From JADHMP01 sp016779985 (GTDB lineage: Bacteria > Bacteroidota > Bacteroidia > Flavobacteriales > Flavobacteriaceae), in assembly GCA_016779985.1 (NCBI GenBank), contig JADHMP010000005.1:1-64000 (forward strand): a stretch of 64,000 bases of DNA, written 5' to 3'. Made by a program: the position numbers and the translations under genes. The notes beneath the pieces were generated by a model that was given only the letters and a program-made list of their open reading frames with translations, had not been told where the DNA came from and searched no databases. Shown here piece by piece: positions 22,105 to 31,564 of this stretch (position 1 is the stretch's first letter; each line of letters starts with the position of its first letter).

Positions 22105-23861
22105 TTGTTTGGTTTAGCGATTATTTTGAGGGCAAGTTCATCCAACTGTTCAGTATCAAGAGATGCAGGAGCATCAATCATTACATCACGGCCACTATTG
22201 TTTTTTGGAAATGCAATAAAATCTCGGATGATTTCTTTCCCGCCAAGGAGAGCCACTAAACGATCAAAACCAAATGCGATGCCACCATGAGGAGGGGCAC
22301 CATATTGAAAAGCTTCCATCAGAAATCCAAATTGTTTTTTTGCTTCCTCTTTGGTAAAACCTAAAAGAGCAAACATTTTTTCTTGAAGTTGTCGATCGTG
22401 AATTCGAATAGAGCCCCCACCAATTTCGTTGCCATTAAGCACTAAGTCATAGGCATTGGCTTTCACCTTTTCAGGGTGCTTCTCTAATAGAGAGATGTCT
22501 TCTGGTTTTGGAGCTGTGAAGGGATGGTGCATTGCATGAAAACGTTGGGTTTCTTCGTCCCACTCTAACAAGGGGAAATCTGTTATCCAAAGGGGAGCAA
22601 ATTCTTCGGGCTTTCTCAAATCAAGCCGTTCAGCTAATTCCATTCTAAGTGCGCTAAGTTGCGTCCGAGTTGTTTGGATTTCTCCAGACAGAACCAATAA
22701 TAAATCACCTTTTTGAGCCTTTGCTTTTTCTGCCCAAGCGCGTAATTCTTCCATACTAAAAAACTTATCTACGGAAGATTTAAAGGTGCCATCATCATTA
22801 CATTTTACCCAAACCAATCCCTTAGCACCTATTTGTGGTCTTTTGACCCAGTCTATTAAACTATCAATTTCTTTTCGACTAAAGCTAGCCGCACCACGAA
22901 CTGCAATACCAACGACAAGCTGTTGATTATCAAAAACACCAAAGCCCTTACCTTGAGCTAATTCATTAAGTTCACAGAATGTCATTCCAAAACGAATATC
23001 TGGTTTGTCGTTGCCGTAGGTTTGCATAGCTTGAGCATAAGTCATTCTTGGAAAACGGTCAAGAGTAATACCTTTGATTTCTTGTAATAAATAGCTGGTT
23101 AACCCTTCAAATTCATTGAGAATATCTTCTTGCTCAACAAAAGCCATTTCACAATCGATTTGAGTAAATTCTGGTTGTCTATCTGCTCTTAAGTCTTCAT
23201 CTCTAAAACATTTCACAATTTGAAAATAGCGATCTATACCGCCCACCATCAAAAGCTGTTTGTAGGTTTGAGGAGATTGTGGTAGAGCATAAAATTGGCC
23301 TGCATTTATTCTTGAAGGCACAATAAAATCTCGTGCTCCCTCAGGGGTAGATTTGATTAAATAAGGAGTCTCCACTTCAGTAAATCCTTTTTGACTGAGA
23401 TAGTTTCGAACAGTCATACTGACTTTTGAGCGAAAGATGATATTTTCTTTAACAGGATTTCTTCTAATATCTAAATAACGATATTGCATCCGCAATTCTT
23501 CTCCTCCATCGGTCTCATTTTCAATAGTGAATGGTGGGAGCTGTGCTTTATTTAAAAGCGTGAGCTGGGAAACTAAAACTTCTATGGCCCCGGTGGCCAT
23601 TGCCTCATTTTTTGATTCTCTAGCGATGACCTTACCTTGAACTTGAATCACAAATTCTCTACCTAAATTCTGAGCCATTTCAAAAAGGGCTTTGTCTGTG
23701 CGTTCTGCATCAAAAACAAGTTGAGTGAAACCATATCGATCTCTTAGATCAACCCAAATAATGAATCCTTTGTTTCTGATGCGTTGCACCCATCCGCATA
23801 GGATAACGTGTTCATTTATGTGTGCCTCATGTAGGGCACCACAATCGTGTGTTCTTAGCAT
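22101..23861 (-). CDS. aspS: aspartyl-tRNA synthetase
   Basis: The 586-residue class II enzyme has the bacterial architecture. It has an N-terminal OB anticodon-binding domain (MLRTHDCGALHEAHINEHV, then WVDLRDRYG), class II motif 2 within FRDEDLRADRQPEFTQID, an inserted GAD domain (about 290-400), and motif 3 GIAFGFDRLVALLGG near the end. The length is normal for the bacterial type, which may charge only tRNA-Asp or also tRNA-Asn. The presence of other amidotransferase genes cannot be judged from this window. Confidence 0.97.
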   Translation of the reverse strand: MLRTHDCGALHEAHINEHVILCGWVQRIRNKGFIIWVDLRDRYGFTQLVFDAERTDKALFEMAQNLGREFVIQVQGKVIARESKNEAMATGAIEVLVSQLTLLNKAQLPPFTIENETDGGEELRMQYRYLDIRRNPVKENIIFRSKVSMTVRNYLSQKGFTEVETPYLIKSTPEGARDFIVPSRINAGQFYALPQSPQTYKQLLMVGGIDRYFQIVKCFRDEDLRADRQPEFTQIDCEMAFVEQEDILNEFEGLTSYLLQEIKGITLDRFPRMTYAQAMQTYGNDKPDIRFGMTFCELNELAQGKGFGVFDNQQLVVGIAVRGAASFSRKEIDSLIDWVKRPQIGAKGLVWVKCNDDGTFKSSVDKFFSMEELRAWAEKAKAQKGDLLLVLSGEIQTTRTQLSALRMELAERLDLRKPEEFAPLWITDFPLLEWDEETQRFHAMHHPFTAPKPEDISLLEKHPEKVKANAYDLVLNGNEIGGGSIRIHDRQLQEKMFALLGFTKEEAKKQFGFLMEAFQYGAPPHGGIAFGFDRLVALLGGKEIIRDFIAFPKNNSGRDVMIDAPASLDTEQLDELALKIIAKPNK

Positions 23862-23877
23862 AGTTTTTTCCTTAAGG

Positions 23878-23913
23878 CAAAAATATAAAAATAGTCTTGT
23901 AAGCTATTGACAA
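23878..23913 (-). promoter_or_regulatory. candidate promoter of aspS
   Basis: On the minus strand TATTTTTG (23885-23878) is an exact -7 match 16 bases before the aspS start. A TTG (23913-23911) lies 25 bases upstream of it, slightly beyond normal spacing. Confidence 0.42.
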
Positions 23914-23923
23914 ACGAAATGGA

Positions 23924-26900
23924 TTACCAAAGCTTTCTTAACTGAACCTTTATGGAATAAACAATAGAAAATGTGGCAGGTACAATCACAAGAGTTAAAA
24001 ACGTAGCAAAAGTTAACCCAAAAATGACGGTCCAAGCTAGAGGCCCCCAAAAGATAACATTTTCACCTCCCACATAAATATTTGGGTTCCACTCGGTTAC
24101 TAGGGTGAAGAAGTCAATATTTAATCCTACTGCAAGTGGAATAAGACCCAACACTGTTGTTATCGCAGTCAAAATTACAGGTCTCAATCGAGCAGCACCT
24201 CCTTCAACAATAGCTTGGTTTACTTCGCTTTTAGGAAGTAATTGATTGGGTTCTAACTCTTGTTTTTCGGCTCTTCTATCAATTAATAGTTGAGTGTAAT
24301 CTAAAAGGACTACACCATTGTTTACAACAATCCCTGCAAGAGAAATGATACCCATCATTGTCATCAAAATAACAAAGGGCATTTGAAATAGAATTAAGCC
24401 TAAGAATACTCCTGTGAAACTCAAGAAAATAGATAATAATATAATGAGTGGCTTTGAAACAGAATTGAATTGGAAAACTAGAAGCAATAAAATCAAACCC
24501 AAAGCTGCAGCAAGTGCATTTGAAAGAAATGACATATTTTTTTCCTGTTCCTCAATTTCTCCTGAGAATTGAAAGCGTACGTTTGGAGGCAGATCAAAAT
24601 TTGAAAGTGACATCTTCACTTGAGCTACAACTTCATTGGCGTTAAAACCTGCTAATACAGAAGAATAGAGGGTTACCACTCTGTTTAATCTTCTGTGCTT
24701 GATGGCACTGTAGGAGGTGGTGTTTTCCTCTTTAACTAGAGCAGCGACTGGAATTTCTTTAATTCTTCCATTTGAGGGATCACGAAAGACAATATTTTGA
24801 TTAAAAAGTGCATTGTGATTGTTTCGCATTTCTTTTTCAAGACGCACATTGATGTCATAATCTTCGCCATTACTTTTAAAAACACCTGCTTTAGTCCCGA
24901 AGAGAGAGGTGCGAAGTTGCTGGCCCACTTGTGAAGCATTGACTCCTAATTCACCCGCCTTTTTTCGATCTAGATTGAGTTGAACACCGGGTTTATTTTT
25001 ATTAACATCAATTTTTAGTTCTTCTACTCCAGCAATATTGATTTTATTAAGCAGCTCTTTCATATTTTTGGCTACTCCAATTAATTCAATATAATCTTCT
25101 CCCATAATTTCAATAGTTATGGGATAGCCGGCAGGTGGTCCTTTTGCATCTTTTTCAACAGAAACAGCTACTCCAGGAAATTTGCCAAGAAGTTGTTTTT
25201 GAATTTCCATACGAAGAATTTCACTGGAAGCCCCTTGCCTAAATTTATATTCACTCATAGACAAAGTTATTTTTCCTTTGTGAGGAAGTTCGTTCGTGTT
25301 GCCATTGTCTATCTCAGGATTTCCTGCTCCTTCACCTACTTGAGCAACATAAGATTCAATCATAAAATTTGAACCCCCTTCATTGTATTTTGGCTGTTGA
25401 ATAACTTTATTGACTTCTGCTTCAATCCTTTTGGTTGTAGCATTAGTTTTTTCAATGTCAGTACCTTCGGGGTATTCTACATATATTATTATTTGAGCGG
25501 GATCATTGTTAGGGAAAAATTCTACCTGTGGTGGAAAAATACCCATTAGAGCAAAAGAGGTAAATAGTAGAAAAAACGTTCCAACTAAAAACAAAACTGG
25601 GCGAAACCCTTTTAAGGCAAAGGTTAAAAACTTTCGATACTTATTTTCTAAAGAAACTAGGGTGATATTTTGAAATTTTTGCGCCCATTTTTTGATGGCA
25701 AACTTATAAGACCAAAACAACAATGGAGTTACAAGCATTATTGTTCCTATAGCTTTTAATGCCCCTGTGTTGAAAATGAGAATAAGGCCTAAACTCCCTA
25801 AAATAGCAGTTAATCTCCACAAGCTTTTTGTGCTTATATCTCTTTCATTGACGTCCATAAATTGAGAAACGAGCATTGAATTGAAAAAGACGGCCACAAT
25901 TAGAGAAGACCCCAAAACAACAGATAGGGTTATGGGGAAATAAATCATAAACTCACCCATCAATCCTGGCCACGCTCCTAATGGGACAAAAGCGGCTATG
26001 GTCGTTGCTGTTGAAATAATGATAGGAAAAGCAATTTCGCCTATCCCTTTTTTGGCAGCCTGAATACGGGACATGCCCTCTTTTTCCATCAAGCGATACA
26101 CATTTTCAACAACCACTATTCCGTTGTCAACCAACATTCCCAGTCCCATCACAAGACCAAAAAGTACCATGGTATTCATGGTGAATCCAAGTGTAGACAG
26201 AATCATAAATGACATAAACATTGACATTGGAATAGCGAATCCCACAAAAAGGGCATTGCGAAATCCTAAGAAAAACATCAAGACTGTAACAACCAAAATT
26301 ACCCCAAAAATGATGTTGTTGACCAATTCACTCACTTGATTTAATGTTAAGCTTGACTGATCGTTTGAAACAGTTATTGCCAAATCTTTTGGTAAACCCA
26401 GCTGTTTTCTATTTTTTAAGATTGCATTTATTTCTTGAGAGGCAATAATCAAGTTTTTTCCTCCCCTTTTTACAACATCAAGTAAAACGGCTTTATCTCC
26501 AAAAGACCTCGCAAAAGAGGTTATTTCTTTTTCCTGAAATGAAATGGTTGCAATATCTCCCAAATAGACAGGCCCGTTTTCTGTTTTAATAACAAATTCT
26601 TTGAGCTCTTGTGGAGAACTGATTTCACCAATCAAACGTAAATTTCTTCTTTGACCATCACTCACCATATTCCCAGCCGAAATGGTGTTATTTTCATTTG
26701 AAATGGAGCCAATAACGTCATTAAATGAAACTTTAGACGCGGTCATTTTGTAAACATCTAGTGCCACTTCTACCTCAAAATCTTGAATTCCTCTAATATT
26801 TACTTCTTTTACCTGTGGTAAACGCTCTACTTCTGCTTCTATACGCTCCGCATATTCTTTTAGTTGTTCAATAGGATAGTCTCCAATAAGACTAATGTTT

Positions 26901-27358
26901 AATATGGGTAGGAGCTCAGAAAAATCCATTTCAAACACATTGGGTTCTAGCTTGGCATTATTAAAAGTGGGCCAGTCTGGACCAGCCTTAACGCCGTCCA
27001 CTAAATCTTTAGACTTCTGTTTGGCTTCTTCTATGGATATATTTTCATCAAACTCTATCGTAATGATAGAAAAATCTTCAGATGAAGTTGAGGTTATATC
27101 TACCAAATTAGGAACTCCTTTCAAAGCTTCTTCTAGTGGGGCGGTGACTAGACGTTCAATGTCTTCAGCTGTGTTTCCAGGAAAAACCGTACTTACAAAA
27201 ACTTTAGTGTCGTTGATCTCTGGGAAACTCTCTCGGGGCATATTTATATAGGAGCTGACCCCTAAAATCAGAAAGATTCCCATAATGACATAAATCACTG
27301 TTTTGTGATCTATAGCCCAACTGGAAAAAAGAAATTCTTTATTTGTTTTTGATTTCAT
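23924..27358 (-). CDS. RND-family efflux transporter, inner-membrane permease
   Basis: The 1144-residue proton-driven pump subunit has the RND layout: one helix near residues 20-38, a large periplasmic domain, six helices (about 330-530), a second helix near 600, a second periplasmic domain, and a final helix bundle. Signatures include VSTVFPGNTAEDIERLVT and GLVMGLGMLVDNGIVVVENV, the helix-4 region with the proton-relay Asp. I use the ATG at 27358, ten bases after the adaptor gene's stop, instead of 27400, which would overlap that gene. It is the last gene of a TetR-TolC-MFP-RND operon. The substrate is unknown. Confidence 0.92.
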   Translation of the reverse strand: MKSKTNKEFLFSSWAIDHKTVIYVIMGIFLILGVSSYINMPRESFPEINDTKVFVSTVFPGNTAEDIERLVTAPLEEALKGVPNLVDITSTSSEDFSIITIEFDENISIEEAKQKSKDLVDGVKAGPDWPTFNNAKLEPNVFEMDFSELLPILNISLIGDYPIEQLKEYAERIEAEVERLPQVKEVNIRGIQDFEVEVALDVYKMTASKVSFNDVIGSISNENNTISAGNMVSDGQRRNLRLIGEISSPQELKEFVIKTENGPVYLGDIATISFQEKEITSFARSFGDKAVLLDVVKRGGKNLIIASQEINAILKNRKQLGLPKDLAITVSNDQSSLTLNQVSELVNNIIFGVILVVTVLMFFLGFRNALFVGFAIPMSMFMSFMILSTLGFTMNTMVLFGLVMGLGMLVDNGIVVVENVYRLMEKEGMSRIQAAKKGIGEIAFPIIISTATTIAAFVPLGAWPGLMGEFMIYFPITLSVVLGSSLIVAVFFNSMLVSQFMDVNERDISTKSLWRLTAILGSLGLILIFNTGALKAIGTIMLVTPLLFWSYKFAIKKWAQKFQNITLVSLENKYRKFLTFALKGFRPVLFLVGTFFLLFTSFALMGIFPPQVEFFPNNDPAQIIIYVEYPEGTDIEKTNATTKRIEAEVNKVIQQPKYNEGGSNFMIESYVAQVGEGAGNPEIDNGNTNELPHKGKITLSMSEYKFRQGASSEILRMEIQKQLLGKFPGVAVSVEKDAKGPPAGYPITIEIMGEDYIELIGVAKNMKELLNKINIAGVEELKIDVNKNKPGVQLNLDRKKAGELGVNASQVGQQLRTSLFGTKAGVFKSNGEDYDINVRLEKEMRNNHNALFNQNIVFRDPSNGRIKEIPVAALVKEENTTSYSAIKHRRLNRVVTLYSSVLAGFNANEVVAQVKMSLSNFDLPPNVRFQFSGEIEEQEKNMSFLSNALAAALGLILLLLVFQFNSVSKPLIILLSIFLSFTGVFLGLILFQMPFVILMTMMGIISLAGIVVNNGVVLLDYTQLLIDRRAEKQELEPNQLLPKSEVNQAIVEGGAARLRPVILTAITTVLGLIPLAVGLNIDFFTLVTEWNPNIYVGGENVIFWGPLAWTVIFGLTFATFLTLVIVPATFSIVYSIKVQLRKLW

Positions 27359-27368
27359 GCTGATTTTT

Positions 27369-28532
27369 CTATTGAATTCGTTGAACTTTTTGTTGGTCAT
27401 CTACTACTCCCGCACCTTCTTCTAAAATTAAATCACCTGGACTTATTCCACTCAGAACTTCAATTTTTTCACCATCACTTTTTCCCAATGAAATGAGTAC
27501 ACGTTGGGTAAGATATACCCCTTCTTCATTGGTGGGTAGAATTTTATAGATAAATGTTTGACCTTCAGCATTTTCATTTATAATCCTCAGGGGAATCAAT
27601 AAGGCCTCAGGATTATTGTAGTCATTTACTTCTATTTTAGCAGTGAGGTTTGGTTTTATCATTCCATCTTCGTTGTTTAATGGAGCTTCAATTCTAAAAG
27701 TTCTATTGCTTAGGGCAATGTAGTTTCCTGTTTGTCTGATTTTGGTTTGCTGTGTTTGATTTAAAACAGGCAATGTCACCGCTGCTGGACTTCCGATTTT
27801 GATGTTAGGCAAATAACTTTCAGGCACACTTGCCACCACATACATACTATTTAAATTCACGATTCTTATGATGCGAGACATTCCAGGGGCAATCATTTCT
27901 CCTTCTTTAGCAATCACCTCATCAATAACTCCAGAAAAAGGAGCATATATTTTGCTTTTTGAAAGTCTATCTTTCATTTGAGCTACCTGCTTTTTTTGCG
28001 CTTCATAACTAGTTTTGGCTTGTAAATATCCAATTTCTGAACCAATCTTTTGTTCCCATAGCCGCTTGGTTCTTTCAAAAGTTGTTCGGGCCAATTCTGT
28101 TTGCAGTTGAAGCTGTTCGAGTTGATCTTTCATTCCAGCATCATCAATCTCTGCCAAAAGTTTTCCTTTCTGAACAGATTGACCTTCATTGACATAGACC
28201 TTTTTCAATTTCCCGCCAAATTCAGAAAGTAAATCCAAATTTTGTCTTGTTTTCACATTACCCTGAACAGTAATAGAGTGTTTAAAAGCTTGAGGTTTAA
28301 TTTCAAAAGCAGTTACTAAAGTGAGTTTTTCTTGGGTTTTAAAAGTGCCGATTTTTGCATTGACTTCTTCTAGTTGAAGGGATAATAAATTCAATTGCTG
28401 GTTATATTCACTTTGTTGTTGTTGCAGTAGCTCTAAATTATCACTAGCTAAAATTTCTTCATGTGTGGGTGCTGCACTTTCACAGGATATGAAGACAACA
28501 ATAACTAAAAGTATAGTACTAATTTTTTTCAT
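27369..28532 (-). CDS. RND efflux periplasmic adaptor (membrane fusion protein), lipoprotein
   Basis: The 387 residues start with a lipoprotein signal whose lipobox ends VFISC (Cys17). Residues about 30-60 form a short coiled coil. The lipoyl/HlyD half-motifs follow (LKKVYVNEGQSVQKGKLLAEID and SKIYAPFSGVIDEVIAKEGEMI), with an alpha-hairpin between them, then beta-barrel and membrane-proximal domains. It bridges the RND pump and the TolC-type channel. It lies four bases after the TolC gene. Confidence 0.92.
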   Translation of the reverse strand: MKKISTILLVIVVFISCESAAPTHEEILASDNLELLQQQQSEYNQQLNLLSLQLEEVNAKIGTFKTQEKLTLVTAFEIKPQAFKHSITVQGNVKTRQNLDLLSEFGGKLKKVYVNEGQSVQKGKLLAEIDDAGMKDQLEQLQLQTELARTTFERTKRLWEQKIGSEIGYLQAKTSYEAQKKQVAQMKDRLSKSKIYAPFSGVIDEVIAKEGEMIAPGMSRIIRIVNLNSMYVVASVPESYLPNIKIGSPAAVTLPVLNQTQQTKIRQTGNYIALSNRTFRIEAPLNNEDGMIKPNLTAKIEVNDYNNPEALLIPLRIINENAEGQTFIYKILPTNEEGVYLTQRVLISLGKSDGEKIEVLSGISPGDLILEEGAGVVDDQQKVQRIQ

Positions 28533-28536
28533 TTTT

Positions 28537-29880
28537 TTATTCTTGAGGGAGGTTTAATATCGCAAGTAAAGCTGCTTTTTTTGCTATTACATTTTGAATG
28601 GATTGAAGATAGTTTCTTTGGGCCCCATACAGTTGCAATTGAGCTTCACGAAGTTCAAAAGAAGTAGCTATCCCTTCAAAATATTTTGTTTGATTTTTCT
28701 TTTCAATGTTTACGGCTAAGGTTAAATTTTCCTTAGAAGTGAAATAGGTTTCAACGGCTAATTGATAATCATTTTTTGCCGAAGCGATTTCAAGTTGAAC
28801 ACGACTTTGGGTTTCTTCTAAGTCAGTTTGGGCTTGTTCAACTGCAATTTTGGCTTTTTGTCTCATGGCAGATTTTCCAAAAGAACTAAAGATAGGCACG
28901 TTGAGGCTTACTCCGATCAGAGAAGAACCAAACCACTTTTGATCAGATTTTAAAAAATTAAATTGGTTTCCAAAACCAGAATAATTTCCATTAATAAAAG
29001 CGGATAATTTGGGGAGTGCTTTCGATTGCTCATAACGATATAACAAAGATTCTGAGGCTAGATTATTTTCTGCTATTTTGACATCAATATTATTAGCAAT
29101 TGATTCGGATTGGTTGGTAAACGATTCAAATAACCCATCATCAATTAAAGATTCTAAACTGTCTAAAAGGGATAAAGGATTTTCAATAGGAATTCCCAAT
29201 AATAATTTTAACATGTTCAAAGTGATCGTCTCTAAGTTTTGAGCGTATCGCAATTGAGTATTAATTTCTGCCAGTGTCAACCGAAGTTGTTCAACACTTT
29301 CTTCTTCTTGAAATCCATTTTCAAACAAGGCTCTTAACTCAATTAGATTGGCATCAAGTTGTAATTTATTCTTTTCGAGAATACTCACATTTTCTTGAGC
29401 TAAAAGCACAGAAGCATAGGTGTTGACAATACTTTTACGCACTTCAATTTCTGTTTTTTCTAATACGTTTTGGGAAATAAAAAGATATATTTTTGAAGCC
29501 TCTAAGCCAACCAAATAAGATCCATCAAATAGCAATTGATTCAACCGAACGCCAGCTACAATATTTTGCTCTGTCCCAAAGCGTAACTCGGCAAATTCTC
29601 CTTTTTCACCTCCAAAAAATTCGGCAGGAACTAAGGAAACAGGAAGTTCAATAAAATTTTGATAATCAACAGAACTGCTAATCTGGGGTAAACCAATAGC
29701 GATAGTATTCCATCTGTCTTTATACGCTTTTTGTACATCTCGGGTAGCATTGATAATTGCACGGTTATTTTTTAATCCATACTCAACGGCTTGAGATAAG
29801 GTGATTGCATTAGGCCCTTTTTCTTGCCCCCGCGAGGTGTAGAAAACGAATAACAAAAGTAGGCTAAAAAGTAATCTCAT
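28537..29880 (-). CDS. TolC-family outer-membrane efflux channel
   Basis: The 447-residue protein has a signal peptide (about 1-18, ending TSRG) and two internally repeated helical halves characteristic of the OEP family, with ITLSQAVEYGLKNNRAI early and FELREAQLQLYGAQRNYL late. It forms the outer-membrane exit duct of the pump encoded by the next two genes. It starts five bases after the TetR gene ends. Confidence 0.92.
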   Translation of the reverse strand: MRLLFSLLLLFVFYTSRGQEKGPNAITLSQAVEYGLKNNRAIINATRDVQKAYKDRWNTIAIGLPQISSSVDYQNFIELPVSLVPAEFFGGEKGEFAELRFGTEQNIVAGVRLNQLLFDGSYLVGLEASKIYLFISQNVLEKTEIEVRKSIVNTYASVLLAQENVSILEKNKLQLDANLIELRALFENGFQEEESVEQLRLTLAEINTQLRYAQNLETITLNMLKLLLGIPIENPLSLLDSLESLIDDGLFESFTNQSESIANNIDVKIAENNLASESLLYRYEQSKALPKLSAFINGNYSGFGNQFNFLKSDQKWFGSSLIGVSLNVPIFSSFGKSAMRQKAKIAVEQAQTDLEETQSRVQLEIASAKNDYQLAVETYFTSKENLTLAVNIEKKNQTKYFEGIATSFELREAQLQLYGAQRNYLQSIQNVIAKKAALLAILNLPQE

Positions 29881-29885
29881 AGTAT

Positions 29886-30482
29886 TTAAGAAAGTTTGTG
29901 TTCATTTAAAAGTGAAATGCCTTTTTCGGTTGATATGGCTCGAAGATGATACTCAAAAAACTTACCCATTAAGTCATCAATTTGAAAATCAGTTCTGGGA
30001 AATAATTTTATATCTCTAATGTTGCGAAGGCCACTAAAATAAATTCTAGAAATGAAATCTATGTCAATATTACTTCTAAACAGATTCATATCAATACCCC
30101 TTTGCAAGCTGCATCTAAATTGATTGCCTAATAAATCAAATTCTTTAAATTTAAATTTTTGATAGACTTCTGGATAATATTTTTGTAATTGAATTTGAGG
30201 TGAATTTTCTTCATCACTTAAATATTGTAAAACCATAGTCTTCACCTCATAAATCGCTGCAATTGGATTAGAGGCTGAATGCTGTATCACATCAACTTCA
30301 CTTCCAATTTTTAAAATCAGCATATTCACTGCAGCCTCAATAAGGGCTTTTTTATTTTCAAAATTTTCGTAGATCGTTTTTTTGGAAATGCAAAGTTTTT
30401 GTGCAACCTCATCCATTGTGACGTTTTTGAATCCAATCTTAAGAAAGAGAGGAAGGGCAGTCTGAACGATTTTCTTTTTCAT
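29886..30482 (-). CDS. TetR/AcrR-family transcriptional regulator of the efflux operon
   Basis: At 198 residues, it has an N-terminal helix-turn-helix (about 1-47) reading FLKIGFKNVTMDEVAQKL then ISKKTIYENFENKKAL, the standard TetR DNA-binding pattern, and a divergent ligand-binding C-terminal domain. As first gene of the operon it probably represses its own promoter, releasing it when a pump substrate binds. I use the ATG at 30482: the longer reading from 30524 would start inside the promoter and add an unlikely hydrophobic leader. Confidence 0.9.
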   Translation of the reverse strand: MKKKIVQTALPLFLKIGFKNVTMDEVAQKLCISKKTIYENFENKKALIEAAVNMLILKIGSEVDVIQHSASNPIAAIYEVKTMVLQYLSDEENSPQIQLQKYYPEVYQKFKFKEFDLLGNQFRCSLQRGIDMNLFRSNIDIDFISRIYFSGLRNIRDIKLFPRTDFQIDDLMGKFFEYHLRAISTEKGISLLNEHKLS

Positions 30483-30494
30483 AATAATTTCGGC

Positions 30495-30524
30495 CAAAAA
30501 TACAATAGGAAACTTAAACACCAA
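30495..30524 (-). promoter_or_regulatory. promoter of the TetR-efflux operon
   Basis: On the minus strand TTG (30524-30522), 19 bases, TATTTTTG (30502-30495): an exact consensus. The predicted transcript start is only about 6-8 bases before the ATG at 30482. I see no clear palindromic operator. Confidence 0.7.
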
Positions 30525-30589
30525 AAAAGTTTCTACAGTTTTTTAAAAAAGAATCATTCAAAAATTGATTATTTTTATAAAAAAATTCA

Positions 30590-31564
30590 ATGGAGCACAT
30601 AGCTGCCTATCAAAAGCAATTCCTTGACTTTTTGAACAATAAAAAATGGCCTTCAAATCCAGAAAGGTTGTATGCTCCGATTACATACATTTTGGGATTA
30701 GGCGGCAAAAGGTTACGCCCAGTATTAACTTTGATGGGTGCTAATGCCTTTGGACAACAAACCACACCAGCTTTACCTGCAGCCTTGGCTGTTGAATTGT
30801 TTCATAATTTCACATTACTGCATGACGACATTATGGATGACGCTCCACTGCGAAGAGGGAAACCAACGGTTCATACAAAATGGGATAATAACTTGGCAAT
30901 TCTTTCTGGAGATGCGCTTTTAATTGCAGCCTATCAGGCCTTAGAAGCATACGAAGAGAGTCTCTACAGCCAGCTCACAAGGGTATTAAGTAAAACGGCT
31001 ATTGAAGTTTGTGAAGGGCAGCAATATGACATGGATTTCGAAAAAAGAACTAACGTTAGTGAAGGGGAATATCTACACATTATTAAGTTAAAGACAGCCG
31101 TGTTGGTTGGATGTGCGCTTAAAATGGGAGCCCTCATTGCAGGAGCTTCCTTGAAACAATCAGAAGAGATATATCAGATAGGAGAATCGATAGGTCTTGC
31201 ATTTCAAATTCAAGATGATTATTTGGATGCTTTTGGTGATCCAAAATCTTTTGGAAAACAAGTAGGGGGTGATATTATCGAAAATAAAAAAACAATGCTG
31301 TATTATCTCGCCATAGAACTGGGAACAGATGCACAAAAAAAGGAGTTGATTACCCTTTTTAGCACACGACCCCAAAGCCCTGTGGATAAAATCAAAACTA
31401 GCTGTGAAATATTTTATAAAACTGGAGCTCAAGAAGCTTGTAGAGCAAAAGTTAATTATTATACTAACCAAGCCCTAGATCAACTCAAGGCCCTTTCTCT
31501 AAACGAAAGTGGAAAAAACGAAATTGAAAAATTTGCCAAAGCACTCATGGCAAGGTCATTCTAA
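30590..31564 (+). CDS. polyprenyl diphosphate synthase
   Basis: The 324-residue trans-isoprenyl synthase condenses isopentenyl diphosphate with allylic diphosphates. It has GGKRLRP at 38-44, the first Asp-rich motif DDIMD at 79-83 with two following arginines (LRRGK), and the second motif DDYLD at 209-213. The product chain length (geranylgeranyl for carotenoids, or octaprenyl for quinones) cannot be decided by eye. It is convergent with the lycopene cyclase gene, sharing a CTAA stop interlock. Confidence 0.9.
   Translation: MEHIAAYQKQFLDFLNNKKWPSNPERLYAPITYILGLGGKRLRPVLTLMGANAFGQQTTPALPAALAVELFHNFTLLHDDIMDDAPLRRGKPTVHTKWDNNLAILSGDALLIAAYQALEAYEESLYSQLTRVLSKTAIEVCEGQQYDMDFEKRTNVSEGEYLHIIKLKTAVLVGCALKMGALIAGASLKQSEEIYQIGESIGLAFQIQDDYLDAFGDPKSFGKQVGGDIIENKKTMLYYLAIELGTDAQKKELITLFSTRPQSPVDKIKTSCEIFYKTGAQEACRAKVNYYTNQALDQLKALSLNESGKNEIEKFAKALMARSF

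Noticed and set aside
26895..27251. Long open frame of 118 codons on the plus strand inside the RND gene
   Set aside because: It is opposite a well-conserved coding sequence, has no recognisable domain and no promoter; a shadow frame. Other open frames antisense to real genes were rejected for the same reason.
27358..27400. ATG at 27400 as start of the RND permease
   Set aside because: It would overlap the adaptor gene by 32 bases and add residues not typical of RND N-termini; the ATG at 27358 is just downstream of the adaptor stop.
30482..30524. ATG at 30524 as start of the TetR gene
   Set aside because: It coincides with the TTG element of an exact promoter and adds a hydrophobic leader unlike TetR proteins.
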